NCBI GenBank assembly: GCA_964016885.1
Contig: OZ024740.1
Location: 295,476,222-295,540,221 of the forward strand
Length of the DNA: 64,000 nt
Direction of reading: 5' to 3'
From: Eledone cirrhosa
Taxonomy: Eukaryota; Mollusca; Cephalopoda; Octopoda; Eledonidae
Below, piece after piece: positions 12,572 to 25,541 of the stretch (position 1 is its first letter; every line of letters starts with the position of its first letter). The position numbers and the translations under genes are program-made. The notes beneath the pieces are model-generated. The model ran no database searches. It saw only the letters and a list, made by a program, of their open reading frames with translations, and was not told the origin of the DNA.

Positions 12572-12766
12572 ATGATGATGTTTTCTTCTAAAAATAAGGA
12601 TGGGAGCATGACTGTACGAGTATCACCTCATACTTTAGTAAGACGAGCAGCTAACAATGACAAAAACTTTGTTATCAGCTGTCCAGCTTACCTGAATGTC
12701 TCCAATGCAACGTGCGGAAAGAGTAATTCACCAACTACAGTATTTCAACAACTTGCTCGGCTATAG
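12572..12766 (+). other. 64-codon open frame, unrecognised, possible relic tail
   Basis: It begins MMMFSSKNKDG and contains VRVSPHTLVRRAAN, which weakly resembles the SPxxSVRRxA block that follows the HTH in DUF4817 proteins. It lies in the same frame as 11939-12263 (offset 633 bp). Equivalent copies are at 30231, 39967 and within 52570-52821. In M8 the frame ends early (TTTTAACAAC). I would not call it a gene. Confidence 0.3.
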
Positions 12767-12846
12767 ATGCAGAATTCCCCCACATCCATATAAATTATAA
12801 CACAAACTTCCTAAAGAAGTATTATATTTTAGTTCTAATATTTCAG

Positions 12847-13113
12847 TGCAAAATACAACAATGCCATCGCACAAACAATGAGATTCGTGGAGCTACAAAG
12901 CCAATTTCTTATATATCGGATCCTTGGCAAGGTAGTACAAGAGGAGGGTATTACCAGTTTAAAAGAAGCTCTACAGGAACGGAAGTGCAAACAGCTGAAC
13001 CTGTCCGAGATCGCCAAGTACCTATGCACATTAGACATGTGGGCATATTTCGAACAGCTGCTATCCGTGTGGTTTTTTCGACTTTGTATTGTTCTCAGCA
13101 TTTATTATTTTAG
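12847..13113 (+). other. Exon-like open stretch after an acceptor-like site
   Basis: CTAATATTTCAG at 12835-12846 is a good acceptor match and is followed by 88 open codons to TAG. Open frames also exist in another forward frame (12878-13132) and on the minus strand (12835-13101), so openness here is not specific. M7 and M8 carry one extra T (CCATTCGC) that breaks this frame. No family is recognised. Confidence 0.25.
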
Positions 13114-13550
13114 TGATCCATTTTTTGGTTGATTGATTCAATTTTTATTTGATGGATTGATTTTTTATTTGGGTGACCCATTTTGTTTTAGATGGATGCA
13201 TTTGAGTGCCGGATCAAAAACAATAAGTGTCAGCGCCGGATTAAAAAACATAAGGATAATGCTGGATTATAACTTGTTAGTGCGGATTAAACACACAAAT
13301 GATCGGTACCAGATTAAAAATAGTAAGGTTAAGTGCCGGATTAAAATTAATAGGGCTAAGTGGCGGATTAAAAATAAGGGTCAATGCCGGATTTAAAATA
13401 ATAAGCATCAGTGCCGGATTTAAAATAATAATGGTCAATGCTGGATTTAAACAAATAAGGATCAGTGCCAAATAAAAGAGTGTCAATGCCGGACAAAAGT
13501 GCCAGTGTCGGATTAAAAACACTATGGATTAGTGCTAGGTTAAAATGTGT
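13113..13550 (+). repeat. Degenerate A monomers followed by 27-bp B satellite (M3)
   Basis: From 13113 to about 13204 there are four imperfect A-type units (GTGATCCATTTTTTGGTTGA and so on). From 13205 the 27-bp B unit follows, GTGCCGGATTAAAAATAATA plus AGGGTCA with variants, to the switch into A satellite. Both satellite types thus sit side by side inside the module. Confidence 0.85.
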
Positions 13551-15856
13551 GGTGATCCATTTTTTATTTGATGGATCCATTTTTTATTTGATGGATACTT
13601 TTTTATTTAGGTGATCCATTTTTAATATGATGGATCCATTTTTTATTTGATGGATCCTTTTTTATTTAGGTGATCCATTTTTTATTTGATGGATCCTTTT
13701 TTATTTAGGTGATCCATTTTTTATTTGATGGATCCTTTTTTATTTAGGTGATCCATTTTTTATTTGATGGATCCATTTTTTATTTGATGGATCCTTTTTT
13801 ATTTAGGTGATCCATTTTTTATTTGATGGATCCTTTTGATTTATGTGATCCATTTTATATTTGATGGATCCATTTTTTTTATTTAGGTGATCCATTTTTT
13901 ATTTAGGTGATCCATTTTTTATTTGATGGATCCTTTTTTATTTAGGTGATCCATTTTTTATTTGATGGATCCATTTTTTATTTGATGGATCCTTTTTTAT
14001 TTAGGTGATCCATTTTTTATTTGATGGATCCATTTTTACTTGATGGATCCTTTTTTATTTAGGTGATCCATTTTTTATTTGATGGATCCTTTTTATATTT
14101 AGGTGATCCATTTTTTTTATTTGATGGATCCATTTTTTATTTGATGGATCTTTTTTATTTAGGTGATCCATTTTTTATTTGATGGATCCTTTTTTATTTA
14201 GGTGATCCAATTTTTATTTGATGGATCCATTTTTTATTTAGATGATCCATTTTTTATTTGATGGATCCATTTTTATTTAGGTGATCCATTTTATATTTGA
14301 AGGATCCATTTTTTATTTAGGTGATCCATTTTTTATTTAGGTGATCCATTTTTTATTTGATGGATCCTTTTTTATTTAGGTGATCCATTTTTTATTTGAT
14401 GGATCCATTTTTTATTTGATGGATCCTTTTTTATTTAGGTGATCCATATTTTATTTGTTGGATCCATTTTTTATTTGATGGATCCTTTTTTATTTAGGTG
14501 ATCCATTTTTTTATTTGATGGATCCTTTTTATTTAGGTGATCCATTTTTTATTTGACGGATCCTTTTTATTTAGGTCATCCATTTTTTTTATGGATCCAT
14601 TTTTTATTTGATGGATCCTTTTTTTATTTAGGTGATCCATTTTTTATTTGATGAATACTTTTTTATTTAGGTGATACATTTTTGATTTGATGGATCCATT
14701 TTTTATTTAGGTGATCCATTTTTATTTAGGTGATCCATATTATATTTGATGGATCCATTTTTTTTATTTAGGTGATCCATTTTTTATTTAGGTGATCTAT
14801 TTTTTATTTGATGGATCCTTTTTTATTTAGGTGATCCATTTTTTATTTGTTGGATCCATTTTTTATTTGATGAATCCTTATTTATTTAGGTGATCCATAT
14901 TTTATTTGTTGGATCCATTTTTTATTTGATGGATCCTTTTTTAATTAGGTTATCCATTTTTTTATTTGATGGATCCTTTTTATTTAGGTGAACCATTTTT
15001 TATTTGACGGATATTTTTTATTTAGGTGATCCATTTTTTATTTGATGGATCCTTTTTTATTTAGGTGATCCATTTTTTATTTGATGGATCCATTTTTTAT
15101 TTGATGGATCCTTTTTATTTAGGTGATCCATTTTTATTTGATGGATCCATTTTTTATTTGATGGATCCTTTTTTATTTAGGTGATCCATTTTTTATTTGA
15201 TGGATCCTTTTTTATTTAGGTGATCCATTTTTTATTTGATGTATCCATTTTTTATTTGATGGATCCATTTTTTATTTGATGGATCCATTTTTATTTAGGT
15301 GAACCATTTTTTATTTGATGGATCCTTCTTTATTTAGGTGATCCATTTTTATTTGATGGATCCATTTTTTATCTAGCTGATCCATTTTTTATTTGATGGA
15401 TCCTTTGTATTAAGGTGAACCATTTTTTATTTGATGGATCCTTTTTTTATTTAGGTGATCCATTTTTTATTTGATGGATCCATTTTTTATTTGATGGATC
15501 CTTTTTTATTTAGGCGATCAAATAAAAAATGGATCACGTAAATAAAAAAGGATCCATGAAATAAAAAATGGATCCATCAAATAAAAAATGGATCACCTAA
15601 ATAAAAAAGGATCCATCAAATAAAATATGGATACATAAAATAAAAAATGGATTACCTAAATAAAAAATGATCCATCAAATAAAATATGGATCACCTAAAT
15701 AAAAAAATGGATCCATCAAATAAAAAATGGATCCATCAAATAAAAAATGGATCCATCAAATAAAAAATGGATCACCTAAATAAAAAAGGATCCATCAAAT
15801 AAAAAATGGATCACCTAAATAAAAAGGATCCATTAAATAAAAAATGGATCACCTAA
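13551..15856. repeat. A/C satellite block 4: forward to 15515, inverted 15516-15856
   Basis: This is a more variable forward arm (GATCCATTTTATATTTGATG, GACGGATCC and AGGTCATCC variants). It is repeated in blocks 12 and 16 minus about 99 bp near 15,170-15,270. The 341-bp inverted arm class precedes a pair of 67-bp fragments. Confidence 0.97.
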
Positions 15857-15923
15857 TGTGAACAACAAATCAGTATAGAATAGGGTATCAGGAGAGTATA
15901 TGGTAGAACAGGGATATAAATCA
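15857..15923 (+). repeat. 67-bp module fragment, first of a pair
   Basis: The sequence from GTGAACAACAAATCAG to ATAAATCA corresponds to M3 12139-12205, part of the HTH relic. It carries the long-form allele GGTAGAAC. It links an inverted arm to forward satellite. Confidence 0.93.
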
Positions 15924-16007
15924 TTTTTTATTTGACGGATCCATTTTTATTTAGGTGATGGATCACCTAAATAAAAGGATCCATTAAATAAAAAATGGAT
16001 CACCTAA
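15924..16007. repeat. 84-bp satellite mini-palindrome between paired fragments
   Basis: About 36 bp of forward satellite (with GACGGATCC) meets about 48 bp of inverted satellite at TTAGGTGATGGATCACCTAA, a hairpin with 9-bp arms. This is the only inversion not made at GGCGATCAAA. Confidence 0.92.
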
Positions 16008-16074
16008 TTTGTACAACAAATCAGTATAGAATAGGGTATCAGGAGAGTATATGGTAGAACAGGGATATAAATCA
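16008..16074 (+). repeat. 67-bp module fragment, second of a pair
   Basis: It begins TTTGTACAACAAATCAG, identical to the module at the TAC where the first partner has GAAC, and ends ATAAATCA before forward satellite. Confidence 0.93.
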
Positions 16075-17568
16075 TTTTTTATTTGATGGATCCATTTTTA
16101 TTTAGGTGATCCATTTTATATTTGATGGATCCATTTTTTTATTTAGGTGATCCATTATTTATTTAGGTGATCCATTTTTTATTTGATGGATCCTTTTTTT
16201 ATTTAGGTGATACATTTTTTATTTGATGGATCCATTTTTTATTTGATGGATCCTTTTTTATTTAGGTGATCCATTTTTTATTTGATGGATCCATTTTTTA
16301 TTTGATGGATCCTTTTTTATTTAGGTGATCCATTATTTATTTGATGGATCCTTTTATATTTAGGTGATCCATTTTTTTATTTGCTGGATCCATTTTTTAT
16401 TTGATGGATCCTTTTTTATTTAGGTGATCCATTTTTTATTTGATGGATCCTTTTTTATTTAGGTGATCCATTTTTTATTTGATGGATCCATTTTTTATTT
16501 GATGGATCCTTTTTTATTTAGGTGATCCATTATTTATTTGATGGATTCTTTTTTATTTAGGTGATCCATTTTTTATATGATGGATCCACTTTTTATTTGA
16601 TGGATCCTTTTTTATTTAGGTGATCCATTTTTTATTTGATGGATCCTTTTTTATTTAGGTGATCCATTTTTTATTTGATGGATCCTTTTTATTTAGGTGA
16701 TCCATTTTATATTTGATGGATCCTTTTTTATTTAGGTGATCCATTTTTTATTTGGTGGATCCATTTTTTATTTGATGGATCCTTTTTTATTTAGGTGATC
16801 CATTTTTTATTTGATGGATCCATTTTTTATTTGATGGATCCTTTTTTATTTAGTTGATCCATTTTTTATTTGATGGATCCTTTTTTATTTAGGTGATCCA
16901 TTTTTTATTTGATGGATCCTTTTTTATTTAGGTGATCCATTTTTTATTTGATGTATCCATTTTTTATTTGATGGATCCATTTTTTATTTGATGGATCCAT
17001 TTTTATTTAGGTGAACCATTTTTTATTTGATGGATCCTTCTTTATTTAGGTGATCCATTTTTATTTGATGGATCCATTTTTTATCTAGCTGATCCATTTT
17101 TTATTTGATGGATCCTTTGTATTAAGGTGAACCATTTTTTATTTGATGGATCCTTTTTTTATTTAGGTGATCCATTTTTTATTTGATGGATCCATTTTTT
17201 ATTTGATGGATCCTTTTTTATTTAGGCGATCAAATAAAAAATGGATCACGTAAATAAAAAAGGATCCATGAAATAAAAAATGGATCCATCAAATAAAAAA
17301 TGGATCACCTAAATAAAAAAGGATCCATCAAATAAAATATGGATACATAAAATAAAAAATGGATTACCTAAATAAAAAATGATCCATCAAATAAAATATG
17401 GATCACCTAAATAAAAAAATGGATCCATCAAATAAAAAATGGATCCATCAAATAAAAAATGGATCCATCAAATAAAAAATGGATCACCTAAATAAAAAAG
17501 GATCCATCAAATAAAAAATGGATCACCTAAATAAAAAGGATCCATTAAATAAAAAATGGATCACCTAA
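16075..17568. repeat. A/C satellite block 5: forward to 17227, inverted 17228-17568
   Basis: The forward arm is the shortest full one (1,153 bp). With the flanking fragments it forms a 1,712-bp direct tandem duplication: the variant GATGTATCC recurs from 15239 at 16951, and the flip and both fragments recur at the same offset. Confidence 0.97.
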
Positions 17569-17635
17569 TGTGAACAACAAATCAGTATAGAATAGGGTAT
17601 CAGGAGAGTATATGGTAGAACAGGGATATAAATCA
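17569..17635 (+). repeat. 67-bp module fragment, first of a pair
   Basis: It is identical to the fragment at 15857 as far as can be read, 1,712 bp later. Confidence 0.93.
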
Positions 17636-17719
17636 TTTTTTATTTGACGGATCCATTTTTATTTAGGTGATGGATCACCTAAATAAAAGGATCCATTAAA
17701 TAAAAAATGGATCACCTAA
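17636..17719. repeat. 84-bp satellite mini-palindrome
   Basis: It is the same 84-bp spacer as 15924-16007, carried in the 1,712-bp duplication. Confidence 0.92.
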
Positions 17720-17786
17720 TTTGTACAACAAATCAGTATAGAATAGGGTATCAGGAGAGTATATGGTAGAACAGGGATATAAATCA
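17720..17786 (+). repeat. 67-bp module fragment, second of a pair
   Basis: It matches 16008-16074, including the TTTGTAC start. Confidence 0.93.
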
Positions 17787-20086
17787 TTTTTTATTTGATG
17801 GATCCATTTTTATTTAGGTGATCCATTTTATATTTGATGGATCCATTTTTTTATTTAGGTGATCCATTATTTATTTAGGTGATCCATTTTTTATTTGATG
17901 GATCCTTTTTTTATTTAGGTGATACATTTTTTATTTGATGGATCCATTTTTTATTTGATGGATCCTTTTTTATTTAGGTGATCCATTTTTTATTTGATGG
18001 ATCCATTTTTTATTTGATGGATCCTTTTTTATTTAGGTGATCCATTATTTATTTGATGGATCCTTTTATATTTAGGTGATCCATTTTTTTATTTGCTGGA
18101 TCCATTTTTTATTTGATGGATCCTTTTTTATTTAGGTGATCCATTTTTTATTTGATGGATCCTTTTTTATTTAGGTGATCCATTTTTTATTTGATGGATC
18201 CATTTTTTATTTGATGGATCCTTTTTTATTTAGGTGATCCATTATTTATTTGATGGATTCTTTTTTATTTAGGTGATCCATTTTTTATATGATGGATCCA
18301 CTTTTTATTTGATGGATCCTTTTTTATTTAGGTGATCCATTTTTTATTTGATGGATCCTTTTTTATTTAGGTGATCCATTTTTTATTTGATGGATCCTTT
18401 TTATTTAGGTGATCCATTTTATATTTGATGGATCCTTTTTTATTTAGGTGATCCATTTTTTATTTGGTGGATCCATTTTTTATTTGATGGATCCTTTTTT
18501 ATTTAGGTGATCCATTTTTTATTTGATGGATCCATTTTTTATTTGATGGATCCTTTTTTATTTAGTTGATCCATTTTTTATTTGATGGATCCTTTTTTAT
18601 TTAGGTGATCCATTTTTTATTTGATGGATCCATTTTTTTATTTGATGGATCCTTTTTTATTTAGGTGATCCATTTTTTATTTGATGGATCCATTTTATAT
18701 TTAGTTGATCCATTTTTTATTTGATGGATCCATTTTTATTTAGGTGATCCATTTTTTATTTGATGGATCCTTTTTATTTAGGTGATCCATTTTTTATTTG
18801 ATGGATCCTTTTTTATTTAGGTGATCCATTTTTTATTTAATGGATCCATTTTTTATTTGATGAATCCTTTTTTATTTAGGTGATCCATTTTTTATTTGAT
18901 GGATCCTTTTGATTTATGTGATCCATTTTATATTTGATGGATCCATTTTTTATTTAGGTGATCCATTTTTTATTTAGGTGATCCATTTTTTTATTTGATG
19001 GATCCTTTTTTATTTAGGTGATCCATTTTTTATTTGATGGATCCATTTTTTATTTGATGGATCCTTTTTTATTTAGGTGATCCATTTTTTATACGATGGA
19101 TCCATTTTTTATTTAGGTGATCCAATTTTTATTTGATGGATCCATTTTTTATTTAGGTGATCCATTTTTTATTTGATGGATCCATTTTTATTTAGGTGAT
19201 CCATTCTTTATTTGATGGATCCTTTTTTATTTAGGTGATCCATTTTTTATTTGATGGATCCATTTTTTATTTGATGGATCCTTTTTTATTTAGGTGATCC
19301 ATTTTTTATTTGATGGATCCATTTTTTATTTGATGGATCCTTTTTTATTTAGGTGATCCATTTTTTATTTGATGGATCCTTTTTTATTTAGGTGATCCAT
19401 TTTTTATTTGATGGATCCATTTTTTATTTGATGGATCTTTTTTTATTTAGGTGATCCATTTTTTATTTGATGGATCCTTTTTTATTTAGGTGATCCATTT
19501 TTTATTTGATGGATCCATTTTATTTAGGTGATCCATTTTTTATTTGATGGATCCTTTTTTATTTAGGTGATCCATTTTTTATTTGATGGATCCATTTTTT
19601 TTATTTGATCTATCCTTTTTTATTTAGGCGATCAAATAAAAAATGGATCCATCAAATAAAAAATGGATCACCTAAATAAAAAAGGATCCATCAAATAAAA
19701 TATGGATCCATCAAATAAAAAATGGATTACCTAAATAAAAAAGGATCCATCAAATAAAAAATGGATCCATCAAATAAAAAATGGATCACCTAAATAAAAA
19801 TGAATCCATCAAATAAAAAATGTTTCATCTAAATAAAAAATTGGATCCATCAAATAAAAAATGGATCACCTAAATAAAAAAGGATCCTTCCAATAAAAAA
19901 TGGATCGCCTAAATAAGAAATGGATCCATCAAATAAAAAATGGATCACCTAAATAAAAATGGATCACCTAAATAAAAAGTATCCATCAAATAAAAAATGG
20001 ATCACTTAAATAAAAAAGGATCCATCAAATAAAAAATGGATCACCTAAATAAAAAGGATCCATCAAATAAAAAATGGATCACCTAA
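17787..20086. repeat. A/C satellite block 6: forward to 19629, inverted 19630-20086
   Basis: The end of the forward arm carries the marker GATCTATCC just before the flip. The 457-bp inverted arm contains GATCCTTCCAATAAA and AATGTTTCATC variants that identify the single-fragment class (blocks 6, 7, 12 and 16 in this list). Confidence 0.97.
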
Positions 20087-20153
20087 TTTGAACAACAAAT
20101 CAGTATAGAATAGGGTATCAGGAGAGTATATGGTAGAACAGGGATATAAATCA
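20087..20153 (+). repeat. 67-bp module fragment, single
   Basis: It begins TTGAACAACAAATCAG and ends ATAAATCA. No second partner follows; forward satellite starts directly. Confidence 0.93.
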
Positions 20154-22923
20154 TTTTTTATTTGATGGATCCATTTTTATTTAGGTGATCCATTTTATAT
20201 TTGATGGATCCATTTTTTTATTTAGGTGATCCATTCTTTATTTAGGTGATCCATTTTTTATTTGATGGATCCTTTTTTTATTTAGGTGATACATTTTTTA
20301 TTTGATGGATCCATTTTTTATATGATGGATCCTTTTTTATTTAGGTGATCCATTTTTTATTTGATGGATCCATTTTTTATTTGATGGATCCTTTTTTATT
20401 TAGGTGATCCATTTTTTATTTGATGGATCCTTTTATATTTAGGTGATCCATTTTTTATTTGCTGGATCCATTTTTTATTTGATGGATCCTTTTTTATTTA
20501 GGTGATCCATTTTTTATTTGATGGATTCTTTTTTATTTAGGCGATGCATTTTTTATTTGATGGGTCCATTTTATTTAGGTGATCCATTTTTTATTTGATG
20601 GATCCATTTTTATTTAGGTGATCCATTTTATATTTGATGGATCCATTTTTTTATTTAGGTGATCCATTTTTTATTTAGGTGATCCATTTTTTATTTGATG
20701 GATCCTTTTTTTTATTTAGGTGATACATTTTTTATTTGATGGATCCATTTTTTATTTGATGGATCCTTTTTTATTTAGGTGATCCATTTTTTATTTGATG
20801 GATCCATTTTTTATTTGATGGATCCTTTTTTATTTAGGTGATCCATTTTTTATTTGATAGATCCTTTTATATTTAGGTGATCCATTTTTTATTTGCTGGA
20901 CCCATTTTTTATTTGATGGATCCTTTTTTATTTAGGTGATCCATTTTTTATTTGATGGATCCTTTTTTATTTAGGCGATCCATTTTTTATTTGATGGATC
21001 CATTTTTTATTTGATGGATCCTTTTTTATTTAGGTGATCCATTTTTTATTTGATGGATCCTTTTTATTTAGGTGATCCATTTTTTATTTGATGGATTCTT
21101 TTTTATTTAGGTGATCCATTTTTTATATGATGGATCCACTTTTTATTTGATGGATCCTTTTTTATTTAGGTGATCCATTTTTTATTTGATGGATCCTTTT
21201 TTATTTAGGTGATCCATTTTTTATTTGATGGATCCTTTTTATTTAGGTGATCCATTTTATATTTGATGGATCCTTTTTTATTTAGGTGATCCATTTTTTA
21301 TTTGGTGGATCCATTTTTTATTTGATGGATCCTTTTTTATTTAGGTGATCCATTTTTTATTTGATGGATCCATTTTTTATTTGATGGATCCTTTTTTATT
21401 TAGTTGATCCATTTTTTATTTGATGGATCCTTTTTTATTTAGGTGATCCATTTTTTATTTGATGGATCCATTTTTTTATTTGATGGATCCTTTTTTATTT
21501 AGGTGATCCATTTTTTATTTGATGGATCCTTTTTTATTTAGGTGATCCATTTTTTATTTGATGGATCCATTTTTTATTTAGTTGATCCATTTTTTATTTG
21601 ATGGATCCATTTTTATTTAGGTGATCCATTTTTTATTTGATGGATCCTTTTTATTTAGGTGATCCATTTTTTATTTGATGGATCCTTTTTTATTTAGGTG
21701 ATCCATTTTTTATTTAATGGATCCATTTTTTATTTGATGAATCCTTTTTTATTTAGGTGATCCATTTTTTATTTGATGGATCCTTTTGATTTATGTGATC
21801 CATTTTATATTTGATGGATCCATTTTTTATTTAGGTGATCCATTTTTTATTTAGGTGATCCATTTTTTTATTTGATGGATCCTTTTTTATTTAGGTGATC
21901 CATTTTTTATTTGATGGATCCATTTTTTATTTGATGGATCCTTTTTTATTTAGGTGATCCAATTTTTATTTGATGGATCCATTTTTTATTTAGGTGATCC
22001 ATTTTTTATTTGATGGATCCATTTTTATTTAGGTGATCCATTCTTTATTTGATGGATCCTTTTTTATTTAGGTGATCCATTTTTTATTTGATGGATCCAT
22101 TTTTTATTTGATGGATCCTTTTTTATTTAGGTGATCCATTTTTTATTTGATGGATCCATTTTTTATTTGATGGATCCTTTTTTATTTAGGTGATCCATTT
22201 TTTATTTGATGGATCCTTTTTTATTTAGGTGATCCATTTTTTATTTGATGGATCCATTTTTTATTTGATGGATCTTTTTTTATTTAGGTGATCCATTTTT
22301 TATTTGATGGATCCTTTTTTATTTAGGTGATCCATTTTTTATTTGATGGATCCATTTTATTTAGGTGATCCATTTTTTATTTGATGGATCCTTTTTTATT
22401 TAGGTGATCCATTTTTTATTTGATGGATCCATTTTTTTTATTTGATCTATCCTTTTTTATTTAGGCGATCAAATAAAAAATGGATCCATCAAATAAAAAA
22501 TGGATCACCTAAATAAAAAAGGATCCATCAAATAAAATATGGATCCATCAAATAAAAAATGGATTACCTAAATAAAAAAGGATCCATCAAATAAAAAATG
22601 GATCCATCAAATAAAAAATGGATCACCTAAATAAAAATGAATCCATCAAATAAAAAATGTTTCATCTAAATAAAAAATTGGATCCATCAAATAAAAAATG
22701 GATCACCTAAATAAAAAAGGATCCTTCCAATAAAAAATGGATCGCCTAAATAAGAAATGGATCCATCAAATAAAAAATGGATCACCTAAATAAAAATGGA
22801 TCACCTAAATAAAAAGTATCCATCAAATAAAAAATGGATCACTTAAATAAAAAAGGATCCATCAAATAAAAAATGGATCACCTAAATAAAAAGGATCCAT
22901 CAAATAAAAAATGGATCACCTAA
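20154..22923. repeat. A/C satellite block 7: forward to 22466, inverted 22467-22923
   Basis: It shares the 457-bp inverted arm with block 6, and flip and fragment recur 2,837 bp later. Markers GGCGATGCATTTT and GATGGGTCC lie near 20,540-20,570. Confidence 0.97.
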
Positions 22924-22990
22924 TTTGAACAACAAATCAGTATAGAATAGGGTATCAGGAGAGTATATGGTAGAACAGGGATATAAATCA
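22924..22990 (+). repeat. 67-bp module fragment, single
   Basis: It is the same sequence class as 20087-20153, with the GGTAGAAC allele. Confidence 0.93.
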
Positions 22991-25271
22991 TTTTTTATTT
23001 GATGGATCCATTTTTATTTAGGTGATCCATTTTATATTTGATGGATCCATTTTTTTATTTAGGTGATCCATTTTTTATTTAGGTGATCCATTTTTTATTT
23101 GATGGATCCTTTTTTTATTTAGGTGATACATTTTTTATTTGATGGATCCATTTTTTATATGATGGATCCTTTTTTATTTAGGTGATCCATTTTTTATTTG
23201 ATGGATCCATTTTTTATTTGATGGATCCTTTTTTATTTAGGTGATCCATTTTTTATTTGATGGATCCTTTTATATTTAGGTGATCCATTTTTTATTTGCT
23301 GGATCCATTTTTTATTTGATGGATCCTTTTTTATTTAGGTGATCCATTTTTTATTTGATGGATTCTTTTTTATTTAGGCGATGCATTTTTTATTTGATGG
23401 GTCCATTTTATTTAGGTGATCCATTTTTTATTTGATGGATCCATTTTTATTTAGGTGATCCATTTTATATTTGATGGATCCATTTTTTTATTTAGGTGAT
23501 CCATTTTTTATTTAGGTGATCCATTTTTTATTTGATGGATCCTTTTTTTATTTAGGTGATCCATTTTTTATTTGATGGATCCCTTTTTTATTTGATGGAT
23601 CCTTTTTTATTTAGGTGATCCATTTTTTATTTGATGGATCCTTTTTTATTTAGGTGATCCATTTTTTACTTGATGGTTCCATTTTTTATTTGATGGATCC
23701 TTTTTTAATTAGGTGATCCATTTTTTATTTGATGAATCCATTTTTTATTTGATGGATCCTTTTTTATTTAGGTGATCCATTTTTCATATGATGGATCCTT
23801 TTTTATTTAGGTGATCCATTTTTTATTTGATGGATCCATTTTTTATTTGATGGATCCTTTTTTATTTAGGTGATCCATTTTTTATTTGATGGATCCATTT
23901 TTTATTTGTTGGATCCTTTTTTATTTAGGTGATCCATTTTTTATTTGATGGATCCATTTTTTATTTGATGGATCCTTTTTTATTTAGGTGATCCATTATT
24001 ATTTAATGGATCCATTTTTTATTTCATGGATCCTTTTTCATTTAGGTGATCCATTTTTATTTGATGGATCCTTTTTTATTTAGGTGATCCATTTTTTATT
24101 TGATGGATCCATTTTTTTATTTAGGTGATCCATTTTTTATTTGATGGATCCATTTTTATTTAGGCGATCCATTTTTTATTTGATGGATCCTTTTTTATTT
24201 AGGTGATCCATTTTTTATTTGATGGATCCATTTTTTATTTGATTCATCCATTTTTATTTAGGTGATCCATTTTTTATTTGATGGATCCATTTTTTATTTG
24301 ATCGATCCTTTTTAATTTAGGTGATCCATTTTTTATTTGATGGATCCTTTTTTTATTTAGGTGATCCATTTTTTATTTGATGGATCCATTTTTTAGTTGA
24401 TGGATCCTTTTTTATTTAGGTGATCCATTTTTTATTTGATGTCCCTTTTTTATTTGATGGATCCTTTTTTATTTAGGTGATCCATTTTTTATTTGATGGA
24501 TCCATTTTTTATTTGATGGATCCTTTTTTATTTAGGTGACCCATTTTCTATTTGATGGATCCATTTTTTATTTGATGGATCCTTTTTCATTTAGGTGATC
24601 CATTATTTATTTGTTGGATCCTTTTCTATTTAGGTGATCCATTTTTTATTTAATGGATCCATTTTTTTATTTGATGGATCCTTTTTTATTTAGGTGATCC
24701 ATTTTTATTTGATGCATCCTTTTTTATTTAGGTGATCCATTTTTTATTTGATGGATCCATTTTTTTATTTAGGTGATCCATTTTTTATTTGATGGATCCA
24801 TTTTTATTTAGGTGATCCATTTTTTATTTGATGGATCCTTTTTTATTTAGGTGATCCATTTTTTATTTGATGGATCCATTTTTTATTTGATGGATCCTTT
24901 TTTATTTAGGCGATCAAATAAAAAATGGATCCATCAAATAAAAAATGGATCACCTAAATAAAAAATTATCCATCAAATAAAATATGGATCCATCAAATAA
25001 AAAATGGATTACCTAAATAAAAAAGGATCCATCAAATAAAAAATGGATCCATCAAATAAAAAATAGATCACCTAAATAAAAAAGGATCCATCAAATAAAA
25101 TATGGATCCATCAAATAAAAAATGGATTACCTAAATAAAAAAGGATCCATCAAATAAAAAATGGATCCATCAAATAAATAATGGATCACCTAAATAAAAA
25201 AGGATCCATCAAATAAAAAATGGATCACCTAAATAAAAAAAGGATCCATCAAATAAAAAATGGATCACCTA
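22991..25271. repeat. A/C satellite block 8, chimeric: forward to 24911, inverted 24912-25271
   Basis: The first about 550 bp follow block 7 (GATGCATTTT and GATGGGTCC markers near 23,380). From about 23,545 the sequence follows block 2 from about 4,930, including GATGTCCC at 24438. A recombination or duplication junction lies between about 23,530 and 23,560. The inverted arm is the 360-bp class. Confidence 0.95.
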
Positions 25272-25352
25272 CTTTAGATAAATAAAAGATACGTCCAAGA
25301 TCAACAAAAGCAGGTTGTAAAAATTCCGGTCTGCCAGTACCACTAGTCTGTA

Positions 25353-25541
25353 GCGGTGAATTGGCAGTATGAGTAGAGGGTCGTACGCCATGCTTTCCAG
25401 CATAGTTACGTTCCTTTACGTTCTGAGTTCAAATCCCGTTGAGTTTAACTTTGCCTTTCATCCTTATGGGGTCGATAAAATAAAGTACCAGTAATGCACT
25501 GGGTAATTGCTGGCCTTGTGCCAAAAGTAGAAACAATTATT
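25353..25541 (+). mobile_element. tRNA-derived SINE (M4 copy)
   Basis: Boxes and tail are intact, and GTTGAGTTTAAC after the B box is shared only with M1. Confidence 0.88.

Larger units (their letters stand above)
11118..13550 (+). other. Host module M3, long form (2,433 bp)
   Basis: In order it holds a SINE (11199-11387), AT-rich spacer, a perfect 63-bp palindrome, an HTH relic, AT-rich spacer (about 12,264-12,570), a 64-codon open frame at 12572-12766, an acceptor-like TATTTCAG at 12846, an 88-codon open stretch, degenerate A-type monomers and the 27-bp B repeat. It ends AAAATGTGT^GGTGATCC, where A satellite begins. Long-form alleles are CATTCTAGCAAG, TTTTAACTTAC and ATATGGTAGAAC. Confidence 0.9.

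Noticed and set aside
12878..13132. 84-codon forward frame (MRFVELQ start)
   Set aside because: It overlaps another open forward frame and an open minus frame, ends in degenerate satellite, and is interrupted in M8 by TAA (CTACAGTAACGG).
13277..13580. Minus-strand hydrophobic frames of 70-81 codons (also near 31,000, 40,700, 53,400 and 60,100)
   Set aside because: They are frames through B and A satellite units, with no independent start or family signal.
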